From contig DAOTXR010000005.1 of the NCBI GenBank assembly GCA_034435375.1, positions 1-64,000 of the forward strand: DNA of 64,000 bases, written 5' to 3'. Position 1 is the stretch's first letter, and each line of letters opens with the position of its first letter. The notes under the pieces are model-generated. The model did no database searches, had not been told where the DNA came from, and was given only the letters and a program-made list of their open reading frames with translations. Below, piece by piece: positions 11,100 to 20,183 of the stretch. Source of the DNA: DAOTXR01 sp034435375 (lineage in GTDB: Bacteria > Chloroflexota > Anaerolineae > Aggregatilineales > UBA3940). The position numbers and the translations under genes were made by a program.

Positions 11100-12455
11100 C
11101 TAGAGACTCACGTCGGCGATAGCCATATCTATCGCTCTGACCAGGATCGACACGATCTCGTCTATCTCCATCTCATTGACCACAAACGGAGGCGACACCA
11201 TCACATGATCACCCGAGACACCATCGGCGCATCCGCTCATCACGTAGACGATCAGCCCATCGGCAAAGGCGCGATCAAACACCCGTCCGGCCAGCTTCGA
11301 CTTGGGTGGGAAAGGCTCCTTGGTCGCCCGATCAGCCACCAGTTCAATGGCCCACATCAACCCCTGACCGCGAATATCGCCAACGTGGGGATGACTGTCA
11401 AACGCCGCGTGCAGCTTGTTTCCCACTAGATCGCCCATCGTCTCGGCCCGTGCGACCAGATCGTGCATCTCCAGATAGCGGAGCGTCGCCACACCCGCCG
11501 CTGCCGCTACCGGCTGATGGCTAAACGTCCCCCCGTGGTTAAAGTCGCCCATTGTATCCCACAAGAAGTCGACCAGGTCGCCGCGCACGGCGCACGCGCT
11601 AAGCGGCACATACCCACCGGATATACCCTTGCCGAGCGTGATCATGTCCGGCACAATGTCCCACTGCGACATCGCAAACCAGCGCCCAGTGCGTCCCATG
11701 CCCGTCATGACTTCGTCCGCAATGAGCAGCACGCCATACCGGTCGCAGATCTCACGGACACGCGGCCAGTACTCAGCAGGAGGAACGACCGCGCCCAGCG
11801 TTGCCCCGGCTATCGGCTCAGCGATGAAGCCAGCAACGGTGTCCGCTCCCTGCCGTTTGATCTCATCTTCCAGCGCATCGGCGCACTTCAGCCCACAGGC
11901 TGGATACTCTAGCCGGAAAGGGCATCGGTAGCAGTACACTGGCGGGATGTGCGGCATATCGAGAAACTGAGGCTCGAAGTATTTGCGCATCGACGGCTTG
12001 CCCATGACGGCCAGGGCGCCCATCGTCGCGCCATGATATGATCCCCACCGCCCGATCACCTTGTAACGGGCGATCTCGCCGCGTGCGATCTGCATTTGCC
12101 GAGCAAACTTGATCGCCGTCTCGACTGCCTCGGCCCCAGAGGTCAGGTAAAAGAGACGTGCATCCGGCAGGGGTAGATGAGCGGCCAGCCTGTCCGACAA
12201 TTCCTCCAGCGCCTCGCTGGTGAACATCGTGGCATGCGCATAGCCGACCCCCGCTGCCTGCTGGCCAACTGCCTCGGCGATCTCTCGGACGCCATGTCCC
12301 ACGTTGACGACTACTGCGCCGCCCGAACCGTCAATGTATCGTTTGCCCTCGGTGTCCCACAGATAGATTCCTTCGCCGCGTGAGACAACGGGTTTAGGGC
12401 CTCTGTGCTTGCGATAGAAAACGTGCGAGTGTTTTGTGCTGTGTGTGTGTCCCAC
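11100..12455 (-). CDS. class III aminotransferase, PLP-dependent
   Basis: This 451-residue enzyme is a fold-type I, class III aminotransferase (acetylornithine/4-aminobutyrate/omega-amino acid group). The PLP-binding lysine is Lys276 in TLGKGISGG, and the cofactor-contacting Asp lies in LIADEVMTGMGRTG just before. SYHGATMGAL and TSGAEAVETAIKFAR are also family marks. The CYRCPFRLEYPACGLKCADALE insertion carries four cysteines, as seen in a subgroup of uncharacterised omega-aminotransferases that usually act on beta-alanine, GABA or related omega-amino acids. The substrate cannot be fixed here. Confidence 0.88.
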   Translation of the reverse strand: MGHTHSTKHSHVFYRKHRGPKPVVSRGEGIYLWDTEGKRYIDGSGGAVVVNVGHGVREIAEAVGQQAAGVGYAHATMFTSEALEELSDRLAAHLPLPDARLFYLTSGAEAVETAIKFARQMQIARGEIARYKVIGRWGSYHGATMGALAVMGKPSMRKYFEPQFLDMPHIPPVYCYRCPFRLEYPACGLKCADALEDEIKRQGADTVAGFIAEPIAGATLGAVVPPAEYWPRVREICDRYGVLLIADEVMTGMGRTGRWFAMSQWDIVPDMITLGKGISGGYVPLSACAVRGDLVDFLWDTMGDFNHGGTFSHQPVAAAAGVATLRYLEMHDLVARAETMGDLVGNKLHAAFDSHPHVGDIRGQGLMWAIELVADRATKEPFPPKSKLAGRVFDRAFADGLIVYVMSGCADGVSGDHVMVSPPFVVNEMEIDEIVSILVRAIDMAIADVSL

Positions 12456-12497
12456 CCTTACGACCCCTCATTGTGGCTGGATGCCGATTGACAAACC

Positions 12498-13292
12498 TCA
12501 CAGGAGTTCTGCTATCCTGTACCGCAGCAGCTCAACATCCTGCTCGATTGAGTAGCGAGTCTGCACAGCAGCCAGGCAGCGAGTCAGTACGCTCACCAGT
12601 TTCAGAATGAACTCTCGTGTTGAGGCATGATACGAGTCCATCACGATCTGGCATTCGGCCTCCGACAAATATCGGAAGGCCCGTTTGGTGCCGTATGCAA
12701 TGTCTCCGCTCCGCACAGCGGCGAGGGTGAAGATTGCCTTGCGCATCTCCTCGAACAGGCCTTGTGCATTGCAGAAATCGCCTCTTTCCACCGCCTTAAC
12801 GGCGTCGTGAGTGACGAATGGGAAGGCCCTGAGCACTTGCAACAACTCTAGTCTAGTTTCGTCCTCTGGCCTCGTCAGGCTGAGACCATCAAGCGCCTGC
12901 CTGAGCCTGCCCTCACGGTCAAAAACAACCTGATATTTAGCATAGGGCATCTGCTCGGCGACATACCGCATCTGGCTAAAAATGGCATCTACTTCCAGTC
13001 CTACCGGTGGGAACTGCGATTTGCCGTAGAGAGCTGCCACCATCCGGCAGTGCTCCCATCCGCGTTCAATGAAGTGCAGTGGCTCACCGATCGATGTAAT
13101 GATTCTATGCCGCAACGACCATGCGGCCCGGAAAGCCTGGAGGCTGTTCTTTGAGACAATGCCCAGGTCCACGTCGGAGAAAACATCTCTGTCCTCGTTA
13201 ACCAGCGACCCTGACAGATACGCCCCTACAATGCTGGACACATCTTTGATCTGCTCAACTATCACCTGAACCACTTTATCCTGATCTGCCAT
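12498..13292 (-). CDS. nucleotidyltransferase-domain protein
   Basis: The protein carries the pol-beta-like nucleotidyltransferase signature: Gly28-Ser29, then Asp40-Val-Asp42 in SDVDLGIV, and a later Asp in GLEVDAIF that may be the third carboxylate. The C-terminal half (about 140 residues) is all helical, like the helical domain of ANT/AadA-type and DUF4037-type enzymes. The frame can start at 13325, overlapping the upstream stop by four bases, but ATG at 13292 is better placed behind GAGGTGG. It likely transfers a nucleotide to a small molecule, RNA or protein. It directly follows a possible nuclease-fold gene, with which it seems co-transcribed. Confidence 0.7.
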   Translation of the reverse strand: MADQDKVVQVIVEQIKDVSSIVGAYLSGSLVNEDRDVFSDVDLGIVSKNSLQAFRAAWSLRHRIITSIGEPLHFIERGWEHCRMVAALYGKSQFPPVGLEVDAIFSQMRYVAEQMPYAKYQVVFDREGRLRQALDGLSLTRPEDETRLELLQVLRAFPFVTHDAVKAVERGDFCNAQGLFEEMRKAIFTLAAVRSGDIAYGTKRAFRYLSEAECQIVMDSYHASTREFILKLVSVLTRCLAAVQTRYSIEQDVELLRYRIAELL

Positions 13293-13321
13293 ATGATCCA
13301 CCTCAGCTCCGTCGGTTCCGG

Positions 13322-14020
13322 TCATTTGTTTATTTGGTAGAGATAGGCACGTCCCCTCCTACCCACAACCCCCAGCACCCCCATCTCGCGGAGACAGTAG
13401 ACCATTTTCTGTGCCAGAGTCGCAGGCTCGCCAAGTCTCTCGGACAACTCACGTGCCGTGAATGGGTCAGGCAAGCCATCGGGCAGCAACGCTTCGAAGT
13501 CATTCACCGACCCCAGCACTACCTGATCAACGACCTCCAGCAGCCGCTGATCGCGGATGCTCCAGCCTTTGCGTCGCCAGCTTCCCCGCCCGTCATTGGC
13601 TCGCACTTCCTCGGTGCGCACAAATATCACCTCCACCGAAAATGTCTCGCGCCTGACAAGACGCGAGATGCTGACCAGCTCGCGAAACAGGTGCAAAACG
13701 GTGCCCCGCTGCGGCGATCTGCGCCGTTCCAACTGTGTCCGACCGTCTGCCCCAAGTTTCACGATCCATTTCTCAACCGCCACCGGATGCACCAATCTGA
13801 CCGGGTGGCGCTCTGTAAGAGCGGTTAGCTTACGCTTGATAGCTGCGAAGTTGCGTGTCTGGATCTCAATCAACAGGTCGCCGCGTATGATGTCCACCAC
13901 ATACCCATCAACCTGTTGCTCGATCTGATCGCCAGGACGGGCATACCACGCCTTCAGCGCGGCGTGCAATGATCGCTCCCCCAGCGTTCCGATTCTTCGA
14001 TCGGCCACCGCCTGCCTCAT
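13322..14020 (-). CDS. uncharacterised protein with a possible PD-(D/E)xK core and winged-helix end
   Basis: I do not recognise a named family for certain. The N-terminal 70 residues read like a restriction-endonuclease-like core: a Glu in LGERSLHAALKAW, Asp in VDGYVVDII, then LIEIQTRNF (E-x-Q) followed by AIKRKL. The middle holds a strongly basic segment (ERRRSPQRG) and helices; the last 60 residues (FTARELSERLG...QKMVYCLREMGVLG) look like a winged helix with a final strand. This would suit a nucleic-acid-binding or cutting protein. It lies 30 bases after the thiolase gene and is followed at once by the nucleotidyltransferase gene. Confidence 0.6.
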   Translation of the reverse strand: MRQAVADRRIGTLGERSLHAALKAWYARPGDQIEQQVDGYVVDIIRGDLLIEIQTRNFAAIKRKLTALTERHPVRLVHPVAVEKWIVKLGADGRTQLERRRSPQRGTVLHLFRELVSISRLVRRETFSVEVIFVRTEEVRANDGRGSWRRKGWSIRDQRLLEVVDQVVLGSVNDFEALLPDGLPDPFTARELSERLGEPATLAQKMVYCLREMGVLGVVGRRGRAYLYQINK

Positions 14021-14050
14021 GTAAGGTTTTCGCCAATCAAAATGAACCGA

Positions 14051-15295
14051 TCACAGCATCTCGATGACTGTTGCCTCTCCCTGTCCCACACCTACACACA
14101 GCGTGACCAGTCCGTAGCGCATCCGCTCACCGACGGCTTTGCGCCGCCTCATCTCATGTAGCAATGTGGTGAAAATGCGTGCTCCCGAACACCCTAGGGG
14201 ATGGCCCAGCGCAATCGCGCCGCCGTTCACGTTCGTAATCTCATGACGGAATCCTGCCGTTTCCATCACGGCCAGCGCCTGCACGGCAAACGCCTCATTC
14301 AGCTCGATCAGGTCAATATCGTCAATGGTCAGTCCAACGCGCCTGAGTACCTTCTCGGTAGCCGGGATCGGCCCCAACCCCATCGTGCGTGGATCGACTC
14401 CTGCTGCTGCGCTACCCAGCCAGCGAGCTAACGGCTTAAGGCCCAGGTCATTCGCACGCTCAGCACTCATCAGCAACACCGCCGCCGCGCCGTCGTTGAG
14501 TCCAGATGAGTTTCCTGCCGTAACTGTGCCTCCAGCACGGAATACGGGTTTGAGCTTGGCTAGTTGATCCATGCTGGTATCGAGCACCACCTCGCCACCT
14601 TCCAACCGATAGCGAGGATGCTCGTCGCGCTTAAACACCAGCGGATCGCCCTTGCGCTGAGGAATCATGACTGGCACAATCTCGTCCCTGAACCTATCGG
14701 CCCGAATAGCTTCCACAGCGCGGCGCTGGCTTTCGAGTGCAAAGGCATCCTGCATCTCCCGGCTGAGGTGCGGACGTTGCTCGTAGATGTTCTCGGCAGT
14801 CTCGCCCATCGCTTCGAGGGGAAACATCGCCTCCATCTTCGGGTTGGGGTAGCGCCAACCAAGCGTTGTGTCATAACCAGTAATATTCCCCGTACCCCAC
14901 GGCACGCCCGATTTGGGGATCGAGTAGGGTGCACGACTCATGTTCTCCACACCGCCCGCAATGAAGACTTCCCCCTCCCCCATCGCAATAGCCCGCGCCG
15001 CCTGATTGATAGCATTCAGGCCCGAAGCGCACAGCCGATTGAACGTCACCCCGGCTACATGATGCGGAAACCCTGCCAACAGCAACGCCATACGCGCCAC
15101 GTTGCGATTGTCCTCCCCTGCCTGGTTGGCACACCCCATGTACACCTCTTCAACGAGAGCCATGTCGATGCCGGTCCGCTCGATGAGAGCTTTAAGGGGA
15201 ATCGCACACAGGTCGTCAGCGCGGATGGCGGCCAGCGTCCCGCCGTGCCTGCCGACGGCAGTGCGTACTGCATCGATAATCACTACTTCCTTCAT
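14051..15295 (-). CDS. thiolase (acetyl-CoA acyltransferase)
   Basis: The 414-residue protein has all thiolase active-site residues: Cys89 in NRLCASGLNA, His365 in LGHPLGCSG and Cys400 in TLCVGVGQG, plus the NGGAIALGHP signature. It catalyses either the last step of beta-oxidation (3-ketoacyl-CoA cleavage) or acetoacetyl-CoA formation in the cytoplasm. Neighbouring loci on this strand encode two CoA-transferases, so ketoacid activation followed by thiolysis is a sensible pathway, but no hydratase or hydroxyacyl-CoA dehydrogenase is near. A TATAAT lies on the minus strand at 15361-15366. Confidence 0.92.
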   Translation of the reverse strand: MKEVVIIDAVRTAVGRHGGTLAAIRADDLCAIPLKALIERTGIDMALVEEVYMGCANQAGEDNRNVARMALLLAGFPHHVAGVTFNRLCASGLNAINQAARAIAMGEGEVFIAGGVENMSRAPYSIPKSGVPWGTGNITGYDTTLGWRYPNPKMEAMFPLEAMGETAENIYEQRPHLSREMQDAFALESQRRAVEAIRADRFRDEIVPVMIPQRKGDPLVFKRDEHPRYRLEGGEVVLDTSMDQLAKLKPVFRAGGTVTAGNSSGLNDGAAAVLLMSAERANDLGLKPLARWLGSAAAGVDPRTMGLGPIPATEKVLRRVGLTIDDIDLIELNEAFAVQALAVMETAGFRHEITNVNGGAIALGHPLGCSGARIFTTLLHEMRRRKAVGERMRYGLVTLCVGVGQGEATVIEML

Positions 15296-15412
15296 GGAAT
15301 TTCGGCCTCTCTGGTAGGATTGCGACGATGGATATCCCAGATGAAAACGACTATAACCGTATTATAGACCGGCCCATCGAGAGATGCAGAATCTGCTTCA
15401 GACGCCTGAATC

Positions 15413-15445
15413 ATTCAGGGGGCACCCCTTGGATGCCCCCTGAAT
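15413..15445 (-). terminator. intrinsic terminator-like hairpin after the site-2 protease gene
   Basis: Perfect 12-base arms (15413-15424 and 15434-15445, arm ATTCAGGGGGCA) with a 9-base loop, 30 bases past the stop of the minus-strand protease gene. No long T run follows. Confidence 0.6.
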
Positions 15446-15474
15446 AGCTTTCCCTCTTCTGCCTGTGGCTCTTC

Positions 15475-16635
15475 CTATGACCTTGCCATCTGCGGTCCCA
15501 GCATATGCAAGGTATGCACAAATCGCAGCAGATCATCACGGCTCAGCAAGCCCAACAACCGGCCATTCTGCACCACCGGAAGCTGCGACACTTCCTCACG
15601 CTCCATCTGAAGCAGCGCCGGCCACAACTCCATGTCCGGCCCCACATATTGGAGGTCCTTGAGTGGCATCATCGCCCGGGCAATGGTCGTATATGGCCAG
15701 TGCTCCGGGGGCACCTGTCGCACATGCTCCAGCGACAGCAGCCCAGCGACATGCCCATCCTCCACCACCACGAACGTCCTTCGACCGCTACCCAGGATGT
15801 GCGCATCGACCAAGCGCTGGAGCGTGAGATCGCCCGGCAGCGTAGTGAAGTTACTGCTCATCAGTTGAGCCACCGTCCGACCTGCCAGCAGGCGGCGCAT
15901 CGTCACAGCCTGCAACTCGGCATTGGCTGCGCCTTGTAAGAAAATGCCGATGAAAGCGGTCCACAGCCCGCTGCCGATATTGCCGGTCACTCCCTGGAGC
16001 ACACCCAGGCCAATAAATCCGAACGACACGAGCCGCCCCACATTGGCCGCGATCTGGGTCGCCCGCCGCATATCGCCGATCACCCCCCACAAGATCGCCC
16101 GCAACACACGCCCGCCGTCGAGTGGGAAACCAGGGATCAAGTTAAACACAGCCAGCGACAGGTTGATCGTTGCCAGGTAGCCCAGCAGCGCCACCAGCGG
16201 TTCATAGAACCGATAAAACCCTAACACTATCCATGCTGCGCCCAACGTCCCCGCCAGGGCAATGCTGACCAGCGGCCCAGCAATGGCGATCACGAACTCT
16301 GCCACCGAGCTAGGCGACTCGTCGCCCAATTCGGCCACGCCCCCGAAGATCATCAGCCGGATACGACGCACCGGAATGCGAAACCCCAGCGCCGCCACCG
16401 AGTGACCCAGCTCGTGCAGCAACACGCTCACGAACAGCAATACCACCGATGCAGCGCCAGCAGCCCAGTACAGCCACACTGGCCACCCATCGAAGCGCAG
16501 TGGATAGTAGTTACTAGCCAGCGAAAAAGTCATCAGCGCGAAGATCAGAAACCACGACCAGTCCAACCCGATCGGAATGCCCAGAATACGCCCTAGTGGA
16601 ATCGAGTTTTGCTTCCTCATACGCCCCTCCCTCAA
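15475..16635 (-). CDS. site-2 protease family protein (M50) with CBS domains
   Basis: This intramembrane zinc metalloprotease has the HELGH motif at residues 74-78 and the second zinc motif NLIPGFPLDGGR near residues 165-176 within five or six membrane helices. Two CBS domains follow (about residues 250-310 and 315-375; VVEDGHVAGLLSLEHV and VVQNGRLLGLLSRDDL), which bind adenine nucleotides in related proteins. The layout equals the Rip3/SpoIVFB-like CBS group, which cuts membrane-bound regulators such as anti-sigma factors. Start may be the second ATG five codons in. The gene stands alone between two terminator hairpins. Confidence 0.88.
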   Translation of the reverse strand: MREGRMRKQNSIPLGRILGIPIGLDWSWFLIFALMTFSLASNYYPLRFDGWPVWLYWAAGAASVVLLFVSVLLHELGHSVAALGFRIPVRRIRLMIFGGVAELGDESPSSVAEFVIAIAGPLVSIALAGTLGAAWIVLGFYRFYEPLVALLGYLATINLSLAVFNLIPGFPLDGGRVLRAILWGVIGDMRRATQIAANVGRLVSFGFIGLGVLQGVTGNIGSGLWTAFIGIFLQGAANAELQAVTMRRLLAGRTVAQLMSSNFTTLPGDLTLQRLVDAHILGSGRRTFVVVEDGHVAGLLSLEHVRQVPPEHWPYTTIARAMMPLKDLQYVGPDMELWPALLQMEREEVSQLPVVQNGRLLGLLSRDDLLRFVHTLHMLGPQMARS

Positions 16636-16721
16636 AACTACCGCACTGCCCCTAATGTGATCTGTGACTCAAGTGTATCGTGAAAATAACAGCAAGTCAT
16701 AAGAAAAATGTATAAAGGTTG

Positions 16722-16757
16722 TAAAAAATAGAGAGCGAGTTAGACAACTCACTCTCT
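16722..16757 (-). terminator. intrinsic terminator of the second CoA-transferase operon
   Basis: Arms 16731-16741 and 16746-16756 form an 11-base stem with one mismatch and a 4-base loop. On the minus strand it is followed by TATTTTTTAC, a clear T tract. It lies about 65 bases after the stop of the beta-subunit gene. Confidence 0.75.
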
Positions 16758-16823
16758 CCCACGCGCCGAAGCAATCACTTGGAGAACAAAACGCGAGAGC
16801 GCTTCTATAAATAAGACTGATGT

Positions 16824-17585
16824 TTATCGATACATGCCGCCCGGGTCCAACTCCAGGCGGATCATGCGCAGCTCATCTTCAGTAGGCGCTGCTGTCTCGC
16901 CGACCCTGGCTGCCAGCCGCACTTCCCAGCCCATCTCTGCCCGCACATCGTCCAGGCCCACACCGGGGTACAACGCTGTAAGCTGCATCTCGCGCTGTGG
17001 GTTATCGAAATCGAAGATCGCTTTGTCCGTGACAACCAGCTCCGGGCCTGCCCCCGGCATCCCCGCTCGACCGCGCGCGTCACCGCCGTCCAGGTGGCCG
17101 GGGCTGGTGCAGAAGTCGATCTTATCAACAAACGACCGCCTCCCCAGCCGCATGATCATGTAGATACGCCGTGCGTTGATGGCAATCTCGCATGCGCCGC
17201 CGCTGCCCGGCAGCCGGACTTTAGGTTTAGCGTACTCGCCGATCACCGTCGTGTTGAGATTGCCGTAACGGTCGATCTGCGCACCGCCCAGCAATGCCAC
17301 GTCGACCAGTCCACGTTGCAGATACAGCCCGAACAGGTCGGCCATGGAGACCACCGACGTGGCCCCCGTCACTAGGGTCGGATCGCCGATGGACAGCGGC
17401 AGTCGAGCGGGCTGAGCGCCATAGACACCCGACTCGTAGATCAGCTCCAGCTCAGGCGCGACAGTGCGCCGGGCCAGGTTGCAGGCAATGTTGGGCAACC
17501 CGACACCGACGAACACCGTCTGCACGCCCTTTAGCGCCCGCGCCGCTGCGACAATCATCATCTCAGAAGGGGTATAGTCGCTCAT
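16824..17585 (-). CDS. CoA-transferase beta subunit, second copy
   Basis: This 253-residue protein is a paralogue of the one at 4296-5063. It shares the MMIVAAARALKGVQTVFVG opening, LGGAQIDRYGNLNTTVIG and RLPGSGGACEIA. The ELIYESGVYG segment near residue 50 has a Glu-Ser-Gly where Gct-type enzymes carry their CoA-binding Glu (inference, needs alignment). DFCTSPGHLDGG near residue 160 is also typical. The start overlaps the alpha-subunit stop by four bases. A T-tract terminator follows. Confidence 0.85.
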   Translation of the reverse strand: MSDYTPSEMMIVAAARALKGVQTVFVGVGLPNIACNLARRTVAPELELIYESGVYGAQPARLPLSIGDPTLVTGATSVVSMADLFGLYLQRGLVDVALLGGAQIDRYGNLNTTVIGEYAKPKVRLPGSGGACEIAINARRIYMIMRLGRRSFVDKIDFCTSPGHLDGGDARGRAGMPGAGPELVVTDKAIFDFDNPQREMQLTALYPGVGLDDVRAEMGWEVRLAARVGETAAPTEDELRMIRLELDPGGMYR

Positions 17586-18520
17586 AGGTATGCTCCGTAA
17601 TCGATCGGCGCGGCAGGAGCTGATCCAGGCTTCAGCCGATCAAGGGTTCGGCTGCCCAGCTTCTCCAGGTACTCGGCCCGGTCTTTCACGCCATACACCC
17701 ACTCATCCAGCCAGGCTTCAGTAGAAGCTTGCTCTCGCGAGATCTCATCCCACTTCAGGTAGAACTCGTTGTCGCGGTCGTAGTAGCCCTGCACATAGGA
17801 CGGATGTGCGCCATACGGCTCGTGCACTACGGCGCTGACGATCAGGCCGGGGATGAGCGTGCGGTTGGGGTCGGCGCGGATCACTGCTTCGTCCACAACT
17901 TCCTCCACCACGACGACCACCGTGTCAGCAGCAAAGGCGGCCTCTTTCTGGCAGCCAAGCAGGCCCCAGAGCTGGGTGTTGCCGTTCACGTCGGCTCGTT
18001 GAGCATGGATGATCGCCACGTCTGGTCTGATGGGCGGCACGACGGCAATTGAACCATCGCCGTAAGGGCTTTCAACCCACCGGATGCCGGCGTTGACTTT
18101 GGGCATGTCAGAGCCGGTATAGCTGCGCAGCGGAAAGAATGGCAGCCGCATTGCACCTGCCATATAACGCCCCACCATGCCATAGTGCGACCATTCTTCG
18201 GTTTCCAGCGGTGCCGGGATACCCTTCTCGACCGCACGGCGCACAGCGTGCAACGATCCGACGCCAGGGTTGCCCAAGTAGCTGAAGACCATCTTGTTTG
18301 CCACCCCAGCAGCAATCATCTGGTCGTAGATCAGATCGGGCGTCATGCGGATCAGCGTCAGGTTACGCTTGCGCTGGCGGATGATCTCATGCCCAGCGGC
18401 AAAGCAAATGAAGGCCGTAAAGCCCTCGATTGCCACAGACATGCCATCATGGATGTACTGCTCAATGGCATCGTGCATGGATAGTCGTTTATCGGCCACA
18501 GGCGTCTCTCGAATTCGCAT
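17582..18520 (-). CDS. CoA-transferase alpha subunit, second copy
   Basis: The subunit has the typical DAIEQYIHDGMSVAIEGFTAF opening, the HEIIRQRKRNLTLIRMTPD segment and VSAVVHEPYGAHPSYVQGYYD near the C terminus. The open frame reaches back to 18565, but the ATG at 18520 or a GTG a few codons later are more likely starts because the first 15 residues look like read-through of non-coding sequence. It forms a coupled pair with the downstream beta subunit. The glutamate-semialdehyde dehydrogenase gene lies about 80 bases upstream on the same strand, so one transcript may carry all three. Confidence 0.83.
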   Translation of the reverse strand: MRIRETPVADKRLSMHDAIEQYIHDGMSVAIEGFTAFICFAAGHEIIRQRKRNLTLIRMTPDLIYDQMIAAGVANKMVFSYLGNPGVGSLHAVRRAVEKGIPAPLETEEWSHYGMVGRYMAGAMRLPFFPLRSYTGSDMPKVNAGIRWVESPYGDGSIAVVPPIRPDVAIIHAQRADVNGNTQLWGLLGCQKEAAFAADTVVVVVEEVVDEAVIRADPNRTLIPGLIVSAVVHEPYGAHPSYVQGYYDRDNEFYLKWDEISREQASTEAWLDEWVYGVKDRAEYLEKLGSRTLDRLKPGSAPAAPIDYGAYL

Positions 18521-18597
18521 CAAGAGGGGCAAGGCGCTTCTCTGCCCATGACAACTGCACGACACGCCTTGCCCCTACACATGGGTTCTGCGGTAGT

Positions 18598-20163
18598 CTA
18601 GCCCTTGATGATCGTCTGGCTCTGCTCGCGCATGTAGCTGAGCAGCGACCACGGCCCGCCAATGTTTTTCCCGGATGATCCACTGCTCTTCCAGCCACCG
18701 AAGGTCTGGTATCCCGGCCAGGCCCCGGTAGTCGCCCCCGCTGGGCGATTGACATACACCACACCTGCCTCGATGTTGTCAAGGAACCACTGGATCTCAT
18801 CAGGGTCCTCGCTGAAAAAGCCCGCTGTCAGGCCGTACTGCACATCGTTGGCCTTTTGCATGGCCTCATCCAACGAGTCAACCTTCGCCACATACAGGAT
18901 CGGAACAAACAACTCGCCCTGGACCAACTCGTGATCTTGCGGCAGATCGGTGATGATCGCTGGTTCAACGAACAGGCCGTGTGCGTACTCGCCGTGGGTC
19001 AGCACATTGCCACCATAGAGGACTGTCCCATCAGCCCTGGCCTTGGCCATGAAACGCTGGTAGTCCTCATAGGCGCTCTTGTTCACCAACGGGCCCAGGA
19101 AGACTTCCTTCTTCAGCGGGTCGCCAATGACAATAGCTTTGGTCTTCTCAAGCAGCTTGGCCAGGAAATCATCGTACACACTACGCATCACGTACACCCG
19201 TGAGCAGGCTGAGCACTTCTGGCCGCCCAACCCAAACGCCGAGCGCATGACGCCCATGGCAGCCTTATCCAGATCGGCCTTGTCGGAGATGATGGCCGGG
19301 TTCTTGCCCCCCATCTCAACTACGACCGGCTTAGGGTACGTCGACGCAAATGTCCGATAGACTTGGTGGAACCCCACGTCGTATGAACCAGTGAACGTGA
19401 TGCCATCCACGCCGGGATTGGTGACCAACTCATTCCCAGCCGTGCGGCCTGGCCCGGTAATGAAGTTGACCACGCCATCGGGAATGCCAGCCTCGACGAA
19501 ATACTTGATCAGGTTGTAGCCCGTCCACGGCGCATCGGAGGATGGCTTGAGAATCACGGTGTTGCCGGTGACCAGTGCGGCTGCCACCGGACCCGCAGCC
19601 AGCGCCAGAGGAAAGTTGAAGGGTGAGATCACAACCCATACACCGTAGGGCTTGAGGACGCTCGTGTTCGTGTCGTTGGCGCCAAAGGAATTCATGACAC
19701 GCACATAGCCCTTGTCCTCGCGCATCCTGTAGGCATAGTAGCGGAGCAAATCCGCTGACTCCTGCACGTCACCCAGGGCCTCAATGCGGTTCTTGCCCAT
19801 CTCCATGATCATCATCGCCGAGAGTTCCATCTGGTGTTCGCTGATCATGTCAGCAACTCTATCGACGATGGCGCAACGTTCTTCGTAGGGTGTACGCGCC
19901 CAGCCTTTGGCCGCAGCCCGGGCAGCCGCTATGGCCTGTCTAGAATGTTCGGCAGTAGCCTTCTGGAAGTGGACCAGGGGTTCGCGCAAGTCGGCAGGGT
20001 TCCAGACCGGGAAAGTCTCCTCAGCAGTCACTTCCTTGCCATTGATGATCAGCGGGAAGGACTGACCTTCCATTGCCTTGACACGCTCAATCGCCTGGTC
20101 AAACTTGGCATGCATTTCAGCGTCATCGACCGACATTGTGGTGTATGTAATCTTGAACGCCAT
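18598..20163 (-). CDS. pruA: L-glutamate gamma-semialdehyde dehydrogenase (1-pyrroline-5-carboxylate dehydrogenase)
   Basis: This 521-residue aldehyde dehydrogenase oxidises glutamate semialdehyde, from proline or arginine breakdown, to glutamate with NAD+. The catalytic Cys lies in GGQKCSACSR (about residue 318) and the general-base Glu in VVEMGGKNPAI (about 283); ITFTGS precedes it. QKCSACSR and the N-terminal FPLIINGKEV are features of the RocA/PruA branch. ATG at 20163 is taken as start because AAAGGGAG lies just before it. A promoter with a TATAAT box is at 20287-20315, and the leader contains a 14-base palindrome. No proline dehydrogenase is adjacent. Confidence 0.88.
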   Translation of the reverse strand: MAFKITYTTMSVDDAEMHAKFDQAIERVKAMEGQSFPLIINGKEVTAEETFPVWNPADLREPLVHFQKATAEHSRQAIAAARAAAKGWARTPYEERCAIVDRVADMISEHQMELSAMMIMEMGKNRIEALGDVQESADLLRYYAYRMREDKGYVRVMNSFGANDTNTSVLKPYGVWVVISPFNFPLALAAGPVAAALVTGNTVILKPSSDAPWTGYNLIKYFVEAGIPDGVVNFITGPGRTAGNELVTNPGVDGITFTGSYDVGFHQVYRTFASTYPKPVVVEMGGKNPAIISDKADLDKAAMGVMRSAFGLGGQKCSACSRVYVMRSVYDDFLAKLLEKTKAIVIGDPLKKEVFLGPLVNKSAYEDYQRFMAKARADGTVLYGGNVLTHGEYAHGLFVEPAIITDLPQDHELVQGELFVPILYVAKVDSLDEAMQKANDVQYGLTAGFFSEDPDEIQWFLDNIEAGVVYVNRPAGATTGAWPGYQTFGGWKSSGSSGKNIGGPWSLLSYMREQSQTIIKG

Positions 20164-20183
20164 GCGTTTCTCCCTTTGAATGG

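Noticed and set aside
14564..15367. 267-codon + strand frame opposite thiolase
   Set aside because: Shadow of a gene with a complete thiolase active site.
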